DNA of 18,468 bases from a bacterium (lineage in GTDB: Bacteria; Ratteibacteria; UBA8468; B48-G9; JAFGKM01), in contig JAKPNC010000273.1 in the NCBI GenBank assembly GCA_029548585.1, positions 1 to 18,468 on the forward strand, given 5' to 3'. The position numbers were made by a program, and so were the translations under genes. The notes beneath the pieces were generated by a model, which saw only the letters and a program-made list of their open reading frames with translations, had not been told where the DNA came from and searched no databases. Position 1 is the stretch's first letter; every line of letters begins with the position of its first letter. Below are positions 1-6,860 of the stretch, one piece after another.

Positions 1-1943
1 TCGAAGGCAAGGGGCGCGTCTGTAACGAGAGAGGCGAAAATCTGCCTGGGACCGTACTGGGGGGTAAGAACCTGCCCGTTCCAGCCGATTTCTCCAAGAC
101 CTGCGGCGACGGCGGCAAAACGGTTAGCCGTAAGGAAATGGGAATCCGTGTTTGAAAGAGGTATCAGCGCTACCCTGTATCCCATGGAGCATATCAGTTT
201 TGCGGTTTGTGAAAGCATTTTCATTAACTCGGCGACACCGGTTTCATGAACTGAGTACTGGTAATGGCCTGCCTTTCTGCCCTCTCCTTTTCCGACATTT
301 TCCACAACTCCGTCAAGAAGTTTCATGCCTCCCACAACCATGCTTTTTGCCCCGGGGAGAAAATCGGAAGCTTTTTTGAGGGCCTTTCCGCCTTCTGAAA
401 CTTTAGGATTGAAAGGCATTGCCTGGTACCCCCAGACACCTTTCCTGATCTGCACTGTCTCATCTTTTACCGTGAAATATTCGCTCCGGGATGATTCGGA
501 AAGGCTGTTTGCCCGGGATATCATGTCGTCAAAAAGATCCGCGTCGGCTATCCCCGAAAGGTCAAGCCCTGACGAACATAGAGATTTTTTCACCATGGCA
601 GACAGCTCCTCCGGGGTCTTTTCATGAGGGACTGCCTTGATATTATTAAAAGGTTTTACGTCGGTCATAACAGGGCATGCAGTAATCACAAGCTCAAAAA
701 CCCTTTTTAATCCGTTTGGCTCCCCGGGCTCTTCCCCTGAGTTTATAGCCCCGCAGGCAAGAGCGGCATCCCCGGGACTTATTGTGGAACGGGTGATTGT
801 TGAATAACCGTATTTTTCAAGCAGGTTTGTAACCAAAAGGGAATTTGCCCATAAAACAGGGGTTAAGGCAACTTCCTCCATGGAATAAAAACCGAGGATA
901 ACAGCGCCTTTTGCATCGGGAAGTTCCTTTGCAAGGTCTATCCCTTTCTTTTTCATATCTTCAAGGCTGACAGTCGCAAAATAGTCCGCCCCTTTTTCAA
1001 AGGCAAGAGCCATGGCTTCCCGAGTTACGGAAGCAACCGCCTCGGGACTCATGTCTGTTGACATGTCTCTCTTTCTCCTGGGAGACTTGCAGTATTTCCT
1101 GTCAAAATACCTGCGCCCGGGATTGACGCACCACTTCAGGCACTGGCCCATCTTCCAGCCGAATATCCACTCCGGATGCTTTCTCACGGCTTCCTCGGCG
1201 GCATCCACGATTACCTTTTCGTCTATCTTCCCGGGCCATTCCCTTAAAACGTCCAGCTGGAAGTTTTCGCCTAATGCGCACCTCCAGAGGTTTCTCCTGG
1301 GAAAAGTATATTTCTTGTCTTCTATTTCAATGACGCAATTCCCGCAGAGTTCCTTTTCAAAAGATTTCGTGGGACAATTTTTTACACAGAGAAAGCACTT
1401 GTCGCAGAGGGGCTCCCCCGAGTAGAGCGGGTCAGGCTCAAGTTCTGCATCAGTGATAATACTTATAAATCTCTGCCTGGTGCCATACTGGGGTGTTATG
1501 CACAGGTTGTTCCAGCCTATCTCGCCCAGACCCGCGCACGCCGCCGCATAATAGTGACACATGTCGGACATCCAGCCGCGCTCTGCTCCGGGCTGGGCCC
1601 GGTAATTCCACAGAACCGTGGCGGCAACGGGAACAGCCTTCCATCCGTTGTCTTCCATGAACCTTGCCACTCTTAACGCCACGTGGTTAAGGGTGAGGGT
1701 AACGTTGCCCTGAACAAATCCAAGACCTGATTCCCTCACATCATCTTCGGCGCCAAGTTCCACGCACGCATCAGGGATATGGAGGGCGCACACTATGACG
1801 GATTTAGCCTCCGGGAAAATCCCGGCCGGGCTGTGCTGTACGGGAGCTTTCTCCCATCTTGAGACGGGGGCGATACCCACAAGACTCACTCCTTCCCCGA
1901 ATGCAAAACTTTTCACTTTTTGAGTCAATGATACGTCGGACAT
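1..1943 (-). CDS. Tandem QueG/reductive-dehalogenase-like 4Fe-4S protein, 3' end cut off by the window
   Basis: The frame is open from the ATG at 1943 to the window edge (647 residues, C-terminus missing). An AGGAGG Shine-Dalgarno lies just upstream. Module 1 holds GLGEIGW (138-144) and TPQYG (150-154), then a ferredoxin motif with C180, C183, C186 and C190-P, and further cysteines C200, C203, C222, C268, C272 and C285. GLGEIGW and TPQYG recur at 615-621 and 627-631, a constant offset of 477 residues, so the protein is an internal duplication. The second cluster would lie beyond the edge. Residues about 310-340 may be a third, degenerate N-lobe. The motifs resemble epoxyqueuosine reductase (QueG, COG1600) and reductive dehalogenases, which use cobalamin and two [4Fe-4S] clusters; corrinoid binding here is inference. 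No Tat or other signal peptide is seen, so a cytoplasmic redox role is likely. It lies 54 nt after iclR and is probably co-transcribed. The substrate is unknown, and a true queuosine role is unlikely given the duplication. Confidence 0.85.
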   Translation of the reverse strand, partial: MSDVSLTQKVKSFAFGEGVSLVGIAPVSRWEKAPVQHSPAGIFPEAKSVIVCALHIPDACVELGAEDDVRESGLGFVQGNVTLTLNHVALRVARFMEDNGWKAVPVAATVLWNYRAQPGAERGWMSDMCHYYAAACAGLGEIGWNNLCITPQYGTRQRFISIITDAELEPDPLYSGEPLCDKCFLCVKNCPTKSFEKELCGNCVIEIEDKKYTFPRRNLWRCALGENFQLDVLREWPGKIDEKVIVDAAEEAVRKHPEWIFGWKMGQCLKWCVNPGRRYFDRKYCKSPRRKRDMSTDMSPEAVASVTREAMALAFEKGADYFATVSLEDMKKKGIDLAKELPDAKGAVILGFYSMEEVALTPVLWANSLLVTNLLEKYGYSTITRSTISPGDAALACGAINSGEEPGEPNGLKRVFELVITACPVMTDVKPFNNIKAVPHEKTPEELSAMVKKSLCSSGLDLSGIADADLFDDMISRANSLSESSRSEYFTVKDETVQIRKGVWGYQAMPFNPKVSEGGKALKKASDFLPGAKSMVVGGMKLLDGVVENVGKGEGRKAGHYQYSVHETGVAELMKMLSQTAKLICSMGYRVALIPLSNTDSHFLTANRFAAVAAGLGEIGWNGQVLTPQYGPRQIFASLVTDAPLAF

Positions 1944-1997
1944 GTACTCCTCCTTGTATTATATTGATAAAAGGCCGCAATTCATAAAGATAATGTG

Positions 1998-2756
1998 TTA
2001 TGACTGAACCGTTTGAGACAGGGCAGCTGAAATTTTCCATGCTGTTGACCTGAGTTCCGTCATTATTTTCTTTTTCTGCGCACCCCTGAAACGGAAAGAG
2101 GGCACAGGAACCGCAAGAGCGGCAACGCATTTACCATCCCTGTCCAATACGGGCACCGCCGCCTGGAAATATGCTTTTTCCATGACTCTGCTTATTTCCT
2201 CTCCTTTTTTACAAATAGATCCGATGGATTTTTCAAGCCCTTCATAAGTGCTTGATTCTTTCCATTCTTCCTTTGAAGGCAATCCGTAGTTGGAAATGAA
2301 AGATTTTCGATCCTCGGGAGAGAGGAAAGATATAAGAACCCTGCCGCTTGCCGTCCTGTAGAAATCTTCAAGGAAAAGGTCTTTTATTTTTATCTGGACG
2401 GAAAAACTTCCTTCCACGCAATCAAGTATCACCCTTTTGTTGTGATAAAAAGACGAAAGCATGATTGTCTCGCCCGTTTTTTCGGCAAATTGTACTAAAA
2501 AGGGATGGGCAGGCCCTGTCAAATACTTCCTGAAAGGTCCTTTGCGCGTCAGATAATAGGGCAGATAGCCCAGCCTGTAACCCCCGCGCACGGAAAGCTG
2601 TTCAACGGCTCCCAGTTTCGCCAGCGCCTTGAGGAGAAGGCTGCATGTGGGCTTCTTCATATTTAGGGCATCGGCTATTGAGCCTGAAGAATGAAAGGTT
2701 TCAGGTTCTTCAGACAGAAGTTTGATAATATCAAAAGCCTTTTTGACGGTTTTCAT
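1998..2756 (-). CDS. IclR-family transcriptional regulator
   Basis: This 252-residue protein has the IclR layout: an N-terminal winged helix-turn-helix (about 1-65, beginning MKTVKKAFDIIKLLSE) and a C-terminal effector-binding domain with the family-typical ASGRVLISFL segment and a closing AAVPVLDRDGKCVAALAVPVPS strand region. IclR proteins bind operator DNA as dimers or tetramers and respond to small, often aromatic or carboxylate, ligands; the ligand here cannot be told. I chose the ATG at 2756. The frame extends upstream to a TTG at 2816, and another in-frame ATG lies at 2777, but neither has a Shine-Dalgarno and the DNA there holds a promoter and operator-like repeats. The -10 element ends 9 nt before this ATG, implying a leaderless or near-leaderless transcript. 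The downstream Fe-S gene starts 54 nt after the stop and is the obvious target along with iclR itself. Confidence 0.9.
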   Translation of the reverse strand: MKTVKKAFDIIKLLSEEPETFHSSGSIADALNMKKPTCSLLLKALAKLGAVEQLSVRGGYRLGYLPYYLTRKGPFRKYLTGPAHPFLVQFAEKTGETIMLSSFYHNKRVILDCVEGSFSVQIKIKDLFLEDFYRTASGRVLISFLSPEDRKSFISNYGLPSKEEWKESSTYEGLEKSIGSICKKGEEISRVMEKAYFQAAVPVLDRDGKCVAALAVPVPSFRFRGAQKKKIMTELRSTAWKISAALSQTVQS

Positions 2757-2799
2757 TATATTTAAAATATACAACATATATTTAACATTATCAAATATA
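2757..2799 (-). promoter_or_regulatory. Candidate autoregulatory operator of the IclR regulator
   Basis: Four copies of the heptamer TATATTT or its complement AAATATA form two inverted repeats. One is TATATTT-A-AAATATA at 2757-2771, a perfect palindrome around one base. The other is TATATTT-N9-AAATATA at 2777-2799. The 9-mer TATATTTAA at 2757 recurs at 2777, exactly 20 bp (two helical turns) apart. The repeats cover the -10 and -35 elements of the iclR promoter, where a bound regulator would block RNA polymerase. The arrangement is seen directly; binding is inference, and AT-richness raises the odds of chance palindromes. Confidence 0.45.
2766..2794 (-). promoter_or_regulatory. Sigma70-type promoter of the iclR gene
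   Basis: Reading the minus strand, a -35 TTGATA (2794-2789) and a -10 TATATT (2771-2766) are separated by 17 nt. Transcription would begin near 2760-2759, about 3 nt before the chosen ATG at 2756, and no Shine-Dalgarno is present. Both hexamers lie inside the AT-rich repeats described as an operator. Identification is by consensus match only. Confidence 0.5.
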
Positions 2800-2814
2800 A
2801 TTTTTGGGGGTGGC

Positions 2815-2839
2815 AAAAAAAGATCCTGAATGGAAGGAT
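2815..2839 (-). terminator. Possible intrinsic terminator after the DUF4139 genes
   Basis: On the minus strand a short stem, ATCCT/AGGAT with a 7-nt loop, is followed after one C by seven T residues (2821-2815). It lies about 180 nt downstream of the second DUF4139 gene and just upstream of the iclR promoter, where it would insulate the two units. The 5-bp stem is weak, so confidence is modest. Confidence 0.35.
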
Positions 2840-2912
2840 TTCAGAATGACATAAAAAGAGAAGAAGGGTGGCAGAAATAAAGAAGCGGACTTACGGAAAT
2901 ACCCGGCACAAG

Positions 2913-2930
2913 TCCCGGGCAATCCCGGGA
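2913..2930. repeat. GC-rich hairpin with a four-base loop
   Basis: TCCCGGG (2913-2919) and CCCGGGA (2924-2930) are perfectly complementary around a CAAT loop. Neither strand has a T-tract directly after it, so it is not a classical intrinsic terminator. It lies in the 263-nt gap between iclR and the second DUF4139 gene and may be an RNA 3'-end structure. Confidence 0.4.
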
Positions 2931-2975
2931 TAAAGGAGTTACCTGCCGTAGTTTTTATAAAGGCTGACGGGCCAC

Positions 2976-3003
2976 CCGGTGTTGGTTAATACGCCAACAC
3001 CGG
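2976..3003. repeat. Perfect 10-bp inverted repeat, probable 3'-end hairpin of the DUF4139 transcript
   Basis: CCGGTGTTGG (2976-2985) and CCAACACCGG (2994-3003) are exact complements around an 8-nt loop, 16 nt past the stop codon of the second DUF4139 gene. A T-tract is absent. The position just after the gene suggests a transcript-end stabiliser or a U-less terminator. A protein-binding site is the alternative. Confidence 0.5.
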
Positions 3004-3019
3004 TGCAGGGACGTTCCTG

Positions 3020-4372
3020 TCACCTGAACTGGCGGCGGTCGCCTTCAAACTGAGTCAGGATATATGTGAACTTTTTAACTGAGTTCGGCGCGAGTTCTAC
3101 GGTAAACTTCACCGTGTCGATATCGACTTTTTCAAACTCCCCGAATTCCCCCTTTTTGACAAGTTCCCAGTACTGGTGAGGGAAATTTCTAAGAACTTCC
3201 ACCCTGACCGGCAGGGAGCGGTAGTTTGAAACGGTGATTTCGTAACTCTTTTCTTCGTCCCATCCGGAAATGTTGCCCCCGGAATTGTTGAAGAGGTAGT
3301 TCTTTGTCCTGTAGTCCATCATTTTGGCTTCAACCCTGACATCCAGGGAGCTTCCCATGTTCAGTTCAACCTTTTCACCTATGGGGATATACTTTGCATT
3401 ATCAGCGCCTATGTAACTGAGGTGGTTTTCTTTGTCAATTTTCCTGAACGCCTTCACAAGCCCGTCGGGAAGAGGTTCCTTTCCAAGTTTATGTTTCTCG
3501 TCGTTGACAAAGGAGATGAACCTGTTGGCAAAATTCCCATACCTTTCTTCCTCGTACTTGTAGAAGTTTACCACGGGGATATCGGACTGTTTGAGGGAGA
3601 GAAGCCTCCTGGACCAGCCGCTGGGTATGCTTTCAGTTCCTTCTATCGTATAGAGGAAATACTCCGAAAGCCCCTCCTTTATAATATCCTTTGGTTTTGC
3701 CAATGACATATCCATTGCTCCTGCAACCGCCGCTTTCATCTCAAAGGCAACCTCTCTCCTCATCATGGTAGACGCTGAAGAGGAGGGGTAAGGAACGGGC
3801 AAAGGGCTGCCGTACGGGTACTGACGTCTTGCAAGGGCGGCTATCTCGTCGAGAAGGTTTATCTTTCCCACGATGACTCTCACCTTTGCGTTTTCGTAAT
3901 CTTCGCCGCTATTGTTTGTAACTCTTACGTAACCTTCCAGCTCCATCGTCTTCTCGTCGGAAGCCAGCGTCGCCATGTAATAAGCGCGCCATGATATTCC
4001 GGAGGTGAAATAATTTATTTCCACCGGCGCCTTGCCCGGAACATCGGATTTTATCTTCCAGAGCCCGAGATCTTTGACCCGCGGAGGAAAACTCAATTCC
4101 ATGATGTTTATTTTATCGGCCATAGTTTTGGCAAAAAGCTCCAGGGACGTGGGATCAATGAGGGTGTTCGCCCAGGAAAACTGGAGGTTGTTCTCCCCCT
4201 TGCCCAGTGTCAGGGTGCGGCTGTCCTGCACCAGGGTAATATCGGCGGAGTTGTATATGGTCATCTGAACGCTATCCCTTTCAGGCAGGGTCACAAGGTC
4301 GATTTTTGCCCAGAGGAGAGAAGATCCCGCCAGGAAGAGGAAGAGAATGAGATTTATGGTCCTGTTTTTCAT
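3020..4372 (-). CDS. Exported DUF4139-type protein (second of a tandem pair)
   Basis: This 450-residue protein starts with a signal peptide: a basic N-terminus (MKNR), a hydrophobic core at about 7-20 and a likely cut after LLWA (22). After an N-terminal beta-rich region, residues from about 118 to the end look like the DUF4139 fold, including SGISWRAYYMATL and LEGYVRVTNNSGEDYENAKV, as in MuiA-like proteins of unknown function. It is probably periplasmic or surface-exposed. Compared with its upstream paralogue it carries an extra Pro/Ser/Met/Ala-rich stretch at about 178-230. The ATG has a GGAGGA Shine-Dalgarno within the end of the upstream gene and overlaps that gene's stop codon (ATGA), so translation is coupled. 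I recognise the family by pattern only, and no enzymatic residues are apparent. Confidence 0.75.
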   Translation of the reverse strand: MKNRTINLILFLFLAGSSLLWAKIDLVTLPERDSVQMTIYNSADITLVQDSRTLTLGKGENNLQFSWANTLIDPTSLELFAKTMADKINIMELSFPPRVKDLGLWKIKSDVPGKAPVEINYFTSGISWRAYYMATLASDEKTMELEGYVRVTNNSGEDYENAKVRVIVGKINLLDEIAALARRQYPYGSPLPVPYPSSSASTMMRREVAFEMKAAVAGAMDMSLAKPKDIIKEGLSEYFLYTIEGTESIPSGWSRRLLSLKQSDIPVVNFYKYEEERYGNFANRFISFVNDEKHKLGKEPLPDGLVKAFRKIDKENHLSYIGADNAKYIPIGEKVELNMGSSLDVRVEAKMMDYRTKNYLFNNSGGNISGWDEEKSYEITVSNYRSLPVRVEVLRNFPHQYWELVKKGEFGEFEKVDIDTVKFTVELAPNSVKKFTYILTQFEGDRRQFR

Positions 4373-5496
4373 CTTACGTTCCTCCTGTTATAGTTGAACA
4401 CCACGGTTTCTTTACCCTTGCCGGGAATTGAAACAAGGAACTTTATCTTGTTGGCATCCTCTTTTTCGTAGGAGTGGGTTGTTTCCGACATCTCCCACTG
4501 TCCGGGGATGTGCTGTATGAGGGTCAGGACGGCCGCTTCCTCCCTGAAGTTCTCTATCTTTACCTCCATGATTTCTTCCGTATCGTACAGTATGATGCCG
4601 TTGGTCGTGTTGCGCCTTATATTTATCCTGGCATCCTTCATCTTGCGCTGGGTCACAACTATGTCCCGGCTGTCTCCGATGAGAAGCTCCATCTTTTCCC
4701 CTGCCGGGACAAAGGAGGCGTTGTCCTCTCCAAGGAATATTGTCGTCCCGCTGCCGTCGTCCTGGAAGATACGAGCCTTGCCGCCCCATAACGCGAACTC
4801 GCCGAGGCCTGACTGCCTGTCGTTTTTTATGATATATTTCACGGGAATTCCCACGTTGCCTTCAACCTTCTCAGGATCCCAGGGAAGGAGGGCCGAATCA
4901 AAGGTGAAGGACTTCTCAACGGGAACGCCGCTCTTTTTGAGAAATAGCATCTGCTTTGTCCCCTCATGCTGTATGGAAGTCATGAACGGGGCCCCGTAAT
5001 CCAGGGTAAAGACAGAATTATCGAAATCCTCCCCGGATAAATTCCTGAGCACCAGGTAAGATTGGAGTTCAACGCTTTTTTCCTTCTTGTCGGAAAGAAG
5101 CTTGTAGGTGACAAGCCTGTCCAGGTTGTAGAGGATATAACTTATCCTTATCTTTTCTTCCCATGCCTGGGGGCTGCTTATCTCCCACACGAGCGCGTCT
5201 TCATTGGGCGGGTAACTTACGCTCAACAGGTTTACGTCCCTGGGGTGGGATAATATCTGTATGCGTATCGAATCCGGGTCGATCCTTACTCCCTTCCATG
5301 CGAAATCGACCTTGTTTGTCCCTTTCTGGAGAAGGAGCACGCGTTCTTCCTCCACCAGGGTCGCCGAGGGGTTGTCCAGCCTTACGACCGCATTATCCCT
5401 GTCGGGCAGTGCGACAAGCTTTATCCTGGCATGTCCCGTTTTGCATGCAAGAAAGACCGACAGGATAACGAATCCCAGAACCGCTTTATGTCCCAT
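4369..5496 (-). CDS. Exported DUF4139-type protein (first of a tandem pair)
   Basis: I chose the ATG at 5496 (375 residues) over the upstream in-frame ATG at 5541. It has a strong AGGAGG Shine-Dalgarno and gives a clean signal peptide (MGHKAVLGFVILSVFLACKTGHA, cut after residue 23), whereas the 15 extra residues are charged and have no ribosome site. The mature protein begins RIKLVALPDRDNAVVRLDN and aligns along its length with the next gene: LVALPDRD with LVTLPERD, and VLRNLSGEDFDNS with VTNNSGEDYEN. The pair therefore arose by tandem duplication. Cys18 within FLAC is a poor lipobox, so lipidation is doubtful. Function is unknown. It follows the aldo/keto reductase after a 133-nt gap with no evident promoter or terminator, so all three may share a transcript. 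Confidence 0.75.
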   Translation of the reverse strand: MGHKAVLGFVILSVFLACKTGHARIKLVALPDRDNAVVRLDNPSATLVEEERVLLLQKGTNKVDFAWKGVRIDPDSIRIQILSHPRDVNLLSVSYPPNEDALVWEISSPQAWEEKIRISYILYNLDRLVTYKLLSDKKEKSVELQSYLVLRNLSGEDFDNSVFTLDYGAPFMTSIQHEGTKQMLFLKKSGVPVEKSFTFDSALLPWDPEKVEGNVGIPVKYIIKNDRQSGLGEFALWGGKARIFQDDGSGTTIFLGEDNASFVPAGEKMELLIGDSRDIVVTQRKMKDARINIRRNTTNGIILYDTEEIMEVKIENFREEAAVLTLIQHIPGQWEMSETTHSYEKEDANKIKFLVSIPGKGKETVVFNYNRRNVR

Positions 5497-5629
5497 GTTT
5501 TCCTCCTGTGCGGGAGGCCGCACTTCTTCCGGGCGACTCATGCCGGAATCCGCCGCGAGCCTTTTTGTTCATTCCCGTTCAACCGTTACTGATGGTTAGA
5601 CACCTGCGGCAGGGAAAAGTTCCACCGTT

Positions 5630-6748
5630 TCAGCCAAGGGACTTGTGACACTTCCTGAGCTCCCTGATGATCCCTATCTTCTGCGGGCATTTCTTTTCAC
5701 AGGCCCCGCATTCAACGCAGGAGTCGGCCTTTTCCCTCTTGACCTTGTCGGTAGACGCTATTTTTCCGTAACGGCTCCTGGCCAGTTCCTTAAGGCCGTA
5801 AACCGTCGCATAGTTCATCAGCTGGAATATCTGGGGTATCGCAACGCCCCGGGGACAAGGCATGCAGTATTCGCAGGATGTGCATGGTATCTCCTTCTTC
5901 GATTTCCTTTCCCTGATGAATTCTTCGAGAGAAGAAAGCTGAGCCTTTGTAAGGGGACGCCGGATACTTGCGGCCCGGACGTTCTCCTCTACCATTTCCA
6001 TTGTGTTCATGCCTGAGATTGCCACCGATACCCAGGGGTTGGACAGGACAAACCTCAGGGCAAGCTCGGGCGTGGTACGCACATTGCCCTTCATCCCCCT
6101 GACCAGCAGATCGGAACTGGTAAGCCTTCCTCCTCCGACCGGACCCATGACAACCACGGCGATGCCTTTCCTGTAAGCGGCTTCCATGGCATCTTCGTTG
6201 GCCCTGTCAAGAAGGTTGTACTGGCACAGCATCGAGGAGAAAAAGTCCCCTTCTTCAAGGATTTTCATGATCATGGAAGGCTTGTCGTGGGAAGAGAAAG
6301 ACAGGTGTTTGATAAGCCCTTCGTCCATGGCTTTCATGGCTTCCTTGTGAAGTTTCAACTTTTTGACCTTGTTTTCAAAAATCTCGTAGCTTATTCCGTG
6401 CAAATGGTAAAAATCTATGGAGGATACGCCCAGCCTTCCGAGCTGTTCTTCAAGCTTCTGCCTGAATTCCTTCCTCTTTTCCATATTCCACACGGGAACC
6501 TTTGTTGACAGGTATATCCTCTTCTTCCATTTCCGCAGGGCTTTTCCCACCACGATTTCGCTCTCGCCGTAACCGAATGCGGTATCTATGTAATTTACAC
6601 CCAGTTCAAACGACCTGTGGATGATCCTGATGGACTCCTCGGTGTTTATCCTTGAAACGCCATCCTTTTCTTCATGAGGAAGCCTCATGGCCCCGAACCC
6701 GAGAGCTGACATTTTTATGCCCGTTCTGCCGAAATCCCTGTATTGCAT
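5630..6748 (-). CDS. Aldo/keto reductase with C-terminal double [4Fe-4S] domain
   Basis: The 372-residue protein begins MQYRDFGRTGIKMSALGFGAMRLP, the usual start of this family; the ATG at 6748 has a GGGAGG Shine-Dalgarno. The AKR barrel keeps the catalytic set D55, Y60, K83 and H115. The C-terminal extension carries two cysteine motifs: C289, C292, C295 and C298-P, then C344, C347, C350 and C354-P, which should bind two [4Fe-4S] clusters. Such Fe-S aldo/keto reductases are common in anaerobes, where ferredoxin-type electron transfer is presumed; the substrate is not known. It is a cytoplasmic oxidoreductase with no signal peptide. It is driven by its own promoter, divergent from mutS, and is followed by the exported DUF4139 pair, a pairing without an obvious biochemical link. 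Confidence 0.93.
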   Translation of the reverse strand: MQYRDFGRTGIKMSALGFGAMRLPHEEKDGVSRINTEESIRIIHRSFELGVNYIDTAFGYGESEIVVGKALRKWKKRIYLSTKVPVWNMEKRKEFRQKLEEQLGRLGVSSIDFYHLHGISYEIFENKVKKLKLHKEAMKAMDEGLIKHLSFSSHDKPSMIMKILEEGDFFSSMLCQYNLLDRANEDAMEAAYRKGIAVVVMGPVGGGRLTSSDLLVRGMKGNVRTTPELALRFVLSNPWVSVAISGMNTMEMVEENVRAASIRRPLTKAQLSSLEEFIRERKSKKEIPCTSCEYCMPCPRGVAIPQIFQLMNYATVYGLKELARSRYGKIASTDKVKREKADSCVECGACEKKCPQKIGIIRELRKCHKSLG

Positions 6749-6782
6749 AGTTATCCTCCCCTCTATTGTTTTACTTCTTCTT

Positions 6783-6811
6783 ATTTTATCTTCCATGACC
6801 CGATATGTCAA
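6783..6811 (-). promoter_or_regulatory. Strong sigma70-type promoter for the aldo/keto reductase unit
   Basis: On the minus strand a perfect -35 TTGACA (6811-6806), a 17-nt spacer and a -10 TAAAAT (6788-6783) match the housekeeping consensus. Transcription would begin near 6776, giving a leader of about 28 nt that contains the GGGAGG ribosome site ahead of the ATG at 6748. Confidence 0.7.
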
Positions 6812-6841
6812 TCCGGAAGCGGTTTCGGGATATTTCCGGAT
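6811..6841. promoter_or_regulatory. Inverted repeat in the divergent promoter region (candidate operator)
   Basis: ATCCGGAA (6811-6818) and TTCCGGAT (6834-6841) are perfect complements separated by 15 nt, with half-sites 23 bp apart. The left arm touches the -35 of the reductase promoter and the right arm ends just before the extended -10 of mutS, so one bound protein could affect both directions. Because TCCGGA is itself palindromic, the arms are also direct repeats. No regulator is identified. Confidence 0.4.
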
Positions 6842-6842
6842 A

Positions 6843-6851
6843 TGGTATAAT
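6843..6851 (+). promoter_or_regulatory. Extended -10 promoter of mutS
   Basis: TGGTATAAT is a perfect TGnTATAAT extended -10; the -35 region is poor, as is usual for this promoter class. Initiation would fall near 6858, a few bases before the ATG at 6861, and there is no Shine-Dalgarno, so the mutS mRNA is predicted to be essentially leaderless. Confidence 0.55.
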
Positions 6852-6860
6852 TACATGGAA

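Noticed and set aside
1012..1425. Plus-strand open frame of 137 codons in the left block
   Set aside because: It is the antisense shadow of the Fe-S protein, which has the ribosome site and recognisable motifs; the plus-strand product has none.
1958..1963. TATAAT box on the minus strand just before the Fe-S gene
   Set aside because: No acceptable -35 lies at 16-18 nt, and a start 7 nt downstream would fall inside the Shine-Dalgarno, so an independent promoter is unlikely.
2757..2816. Longer iclR start at TTG 2816 or ATG 2777
   Set aside because: Neither has a ribosome site, the extra residues are not part of the family, and the DNA there is promoter and operator-like.
5497..5541. Longer start for the first DUF4139 protein at ATG 5541
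   Set aside because: It has no Shine-Dalgarno and adds 15 charged residues in front of a complete signal peptide; the ATG at 5496 has AGGAGG.
6687..6854. N-terminal extension of MutS in the same open frame
   Set aside because: It overlaps the reductase gene and both divergent promoters and does not resemble MutS, whose normal start is at 6855/6861.
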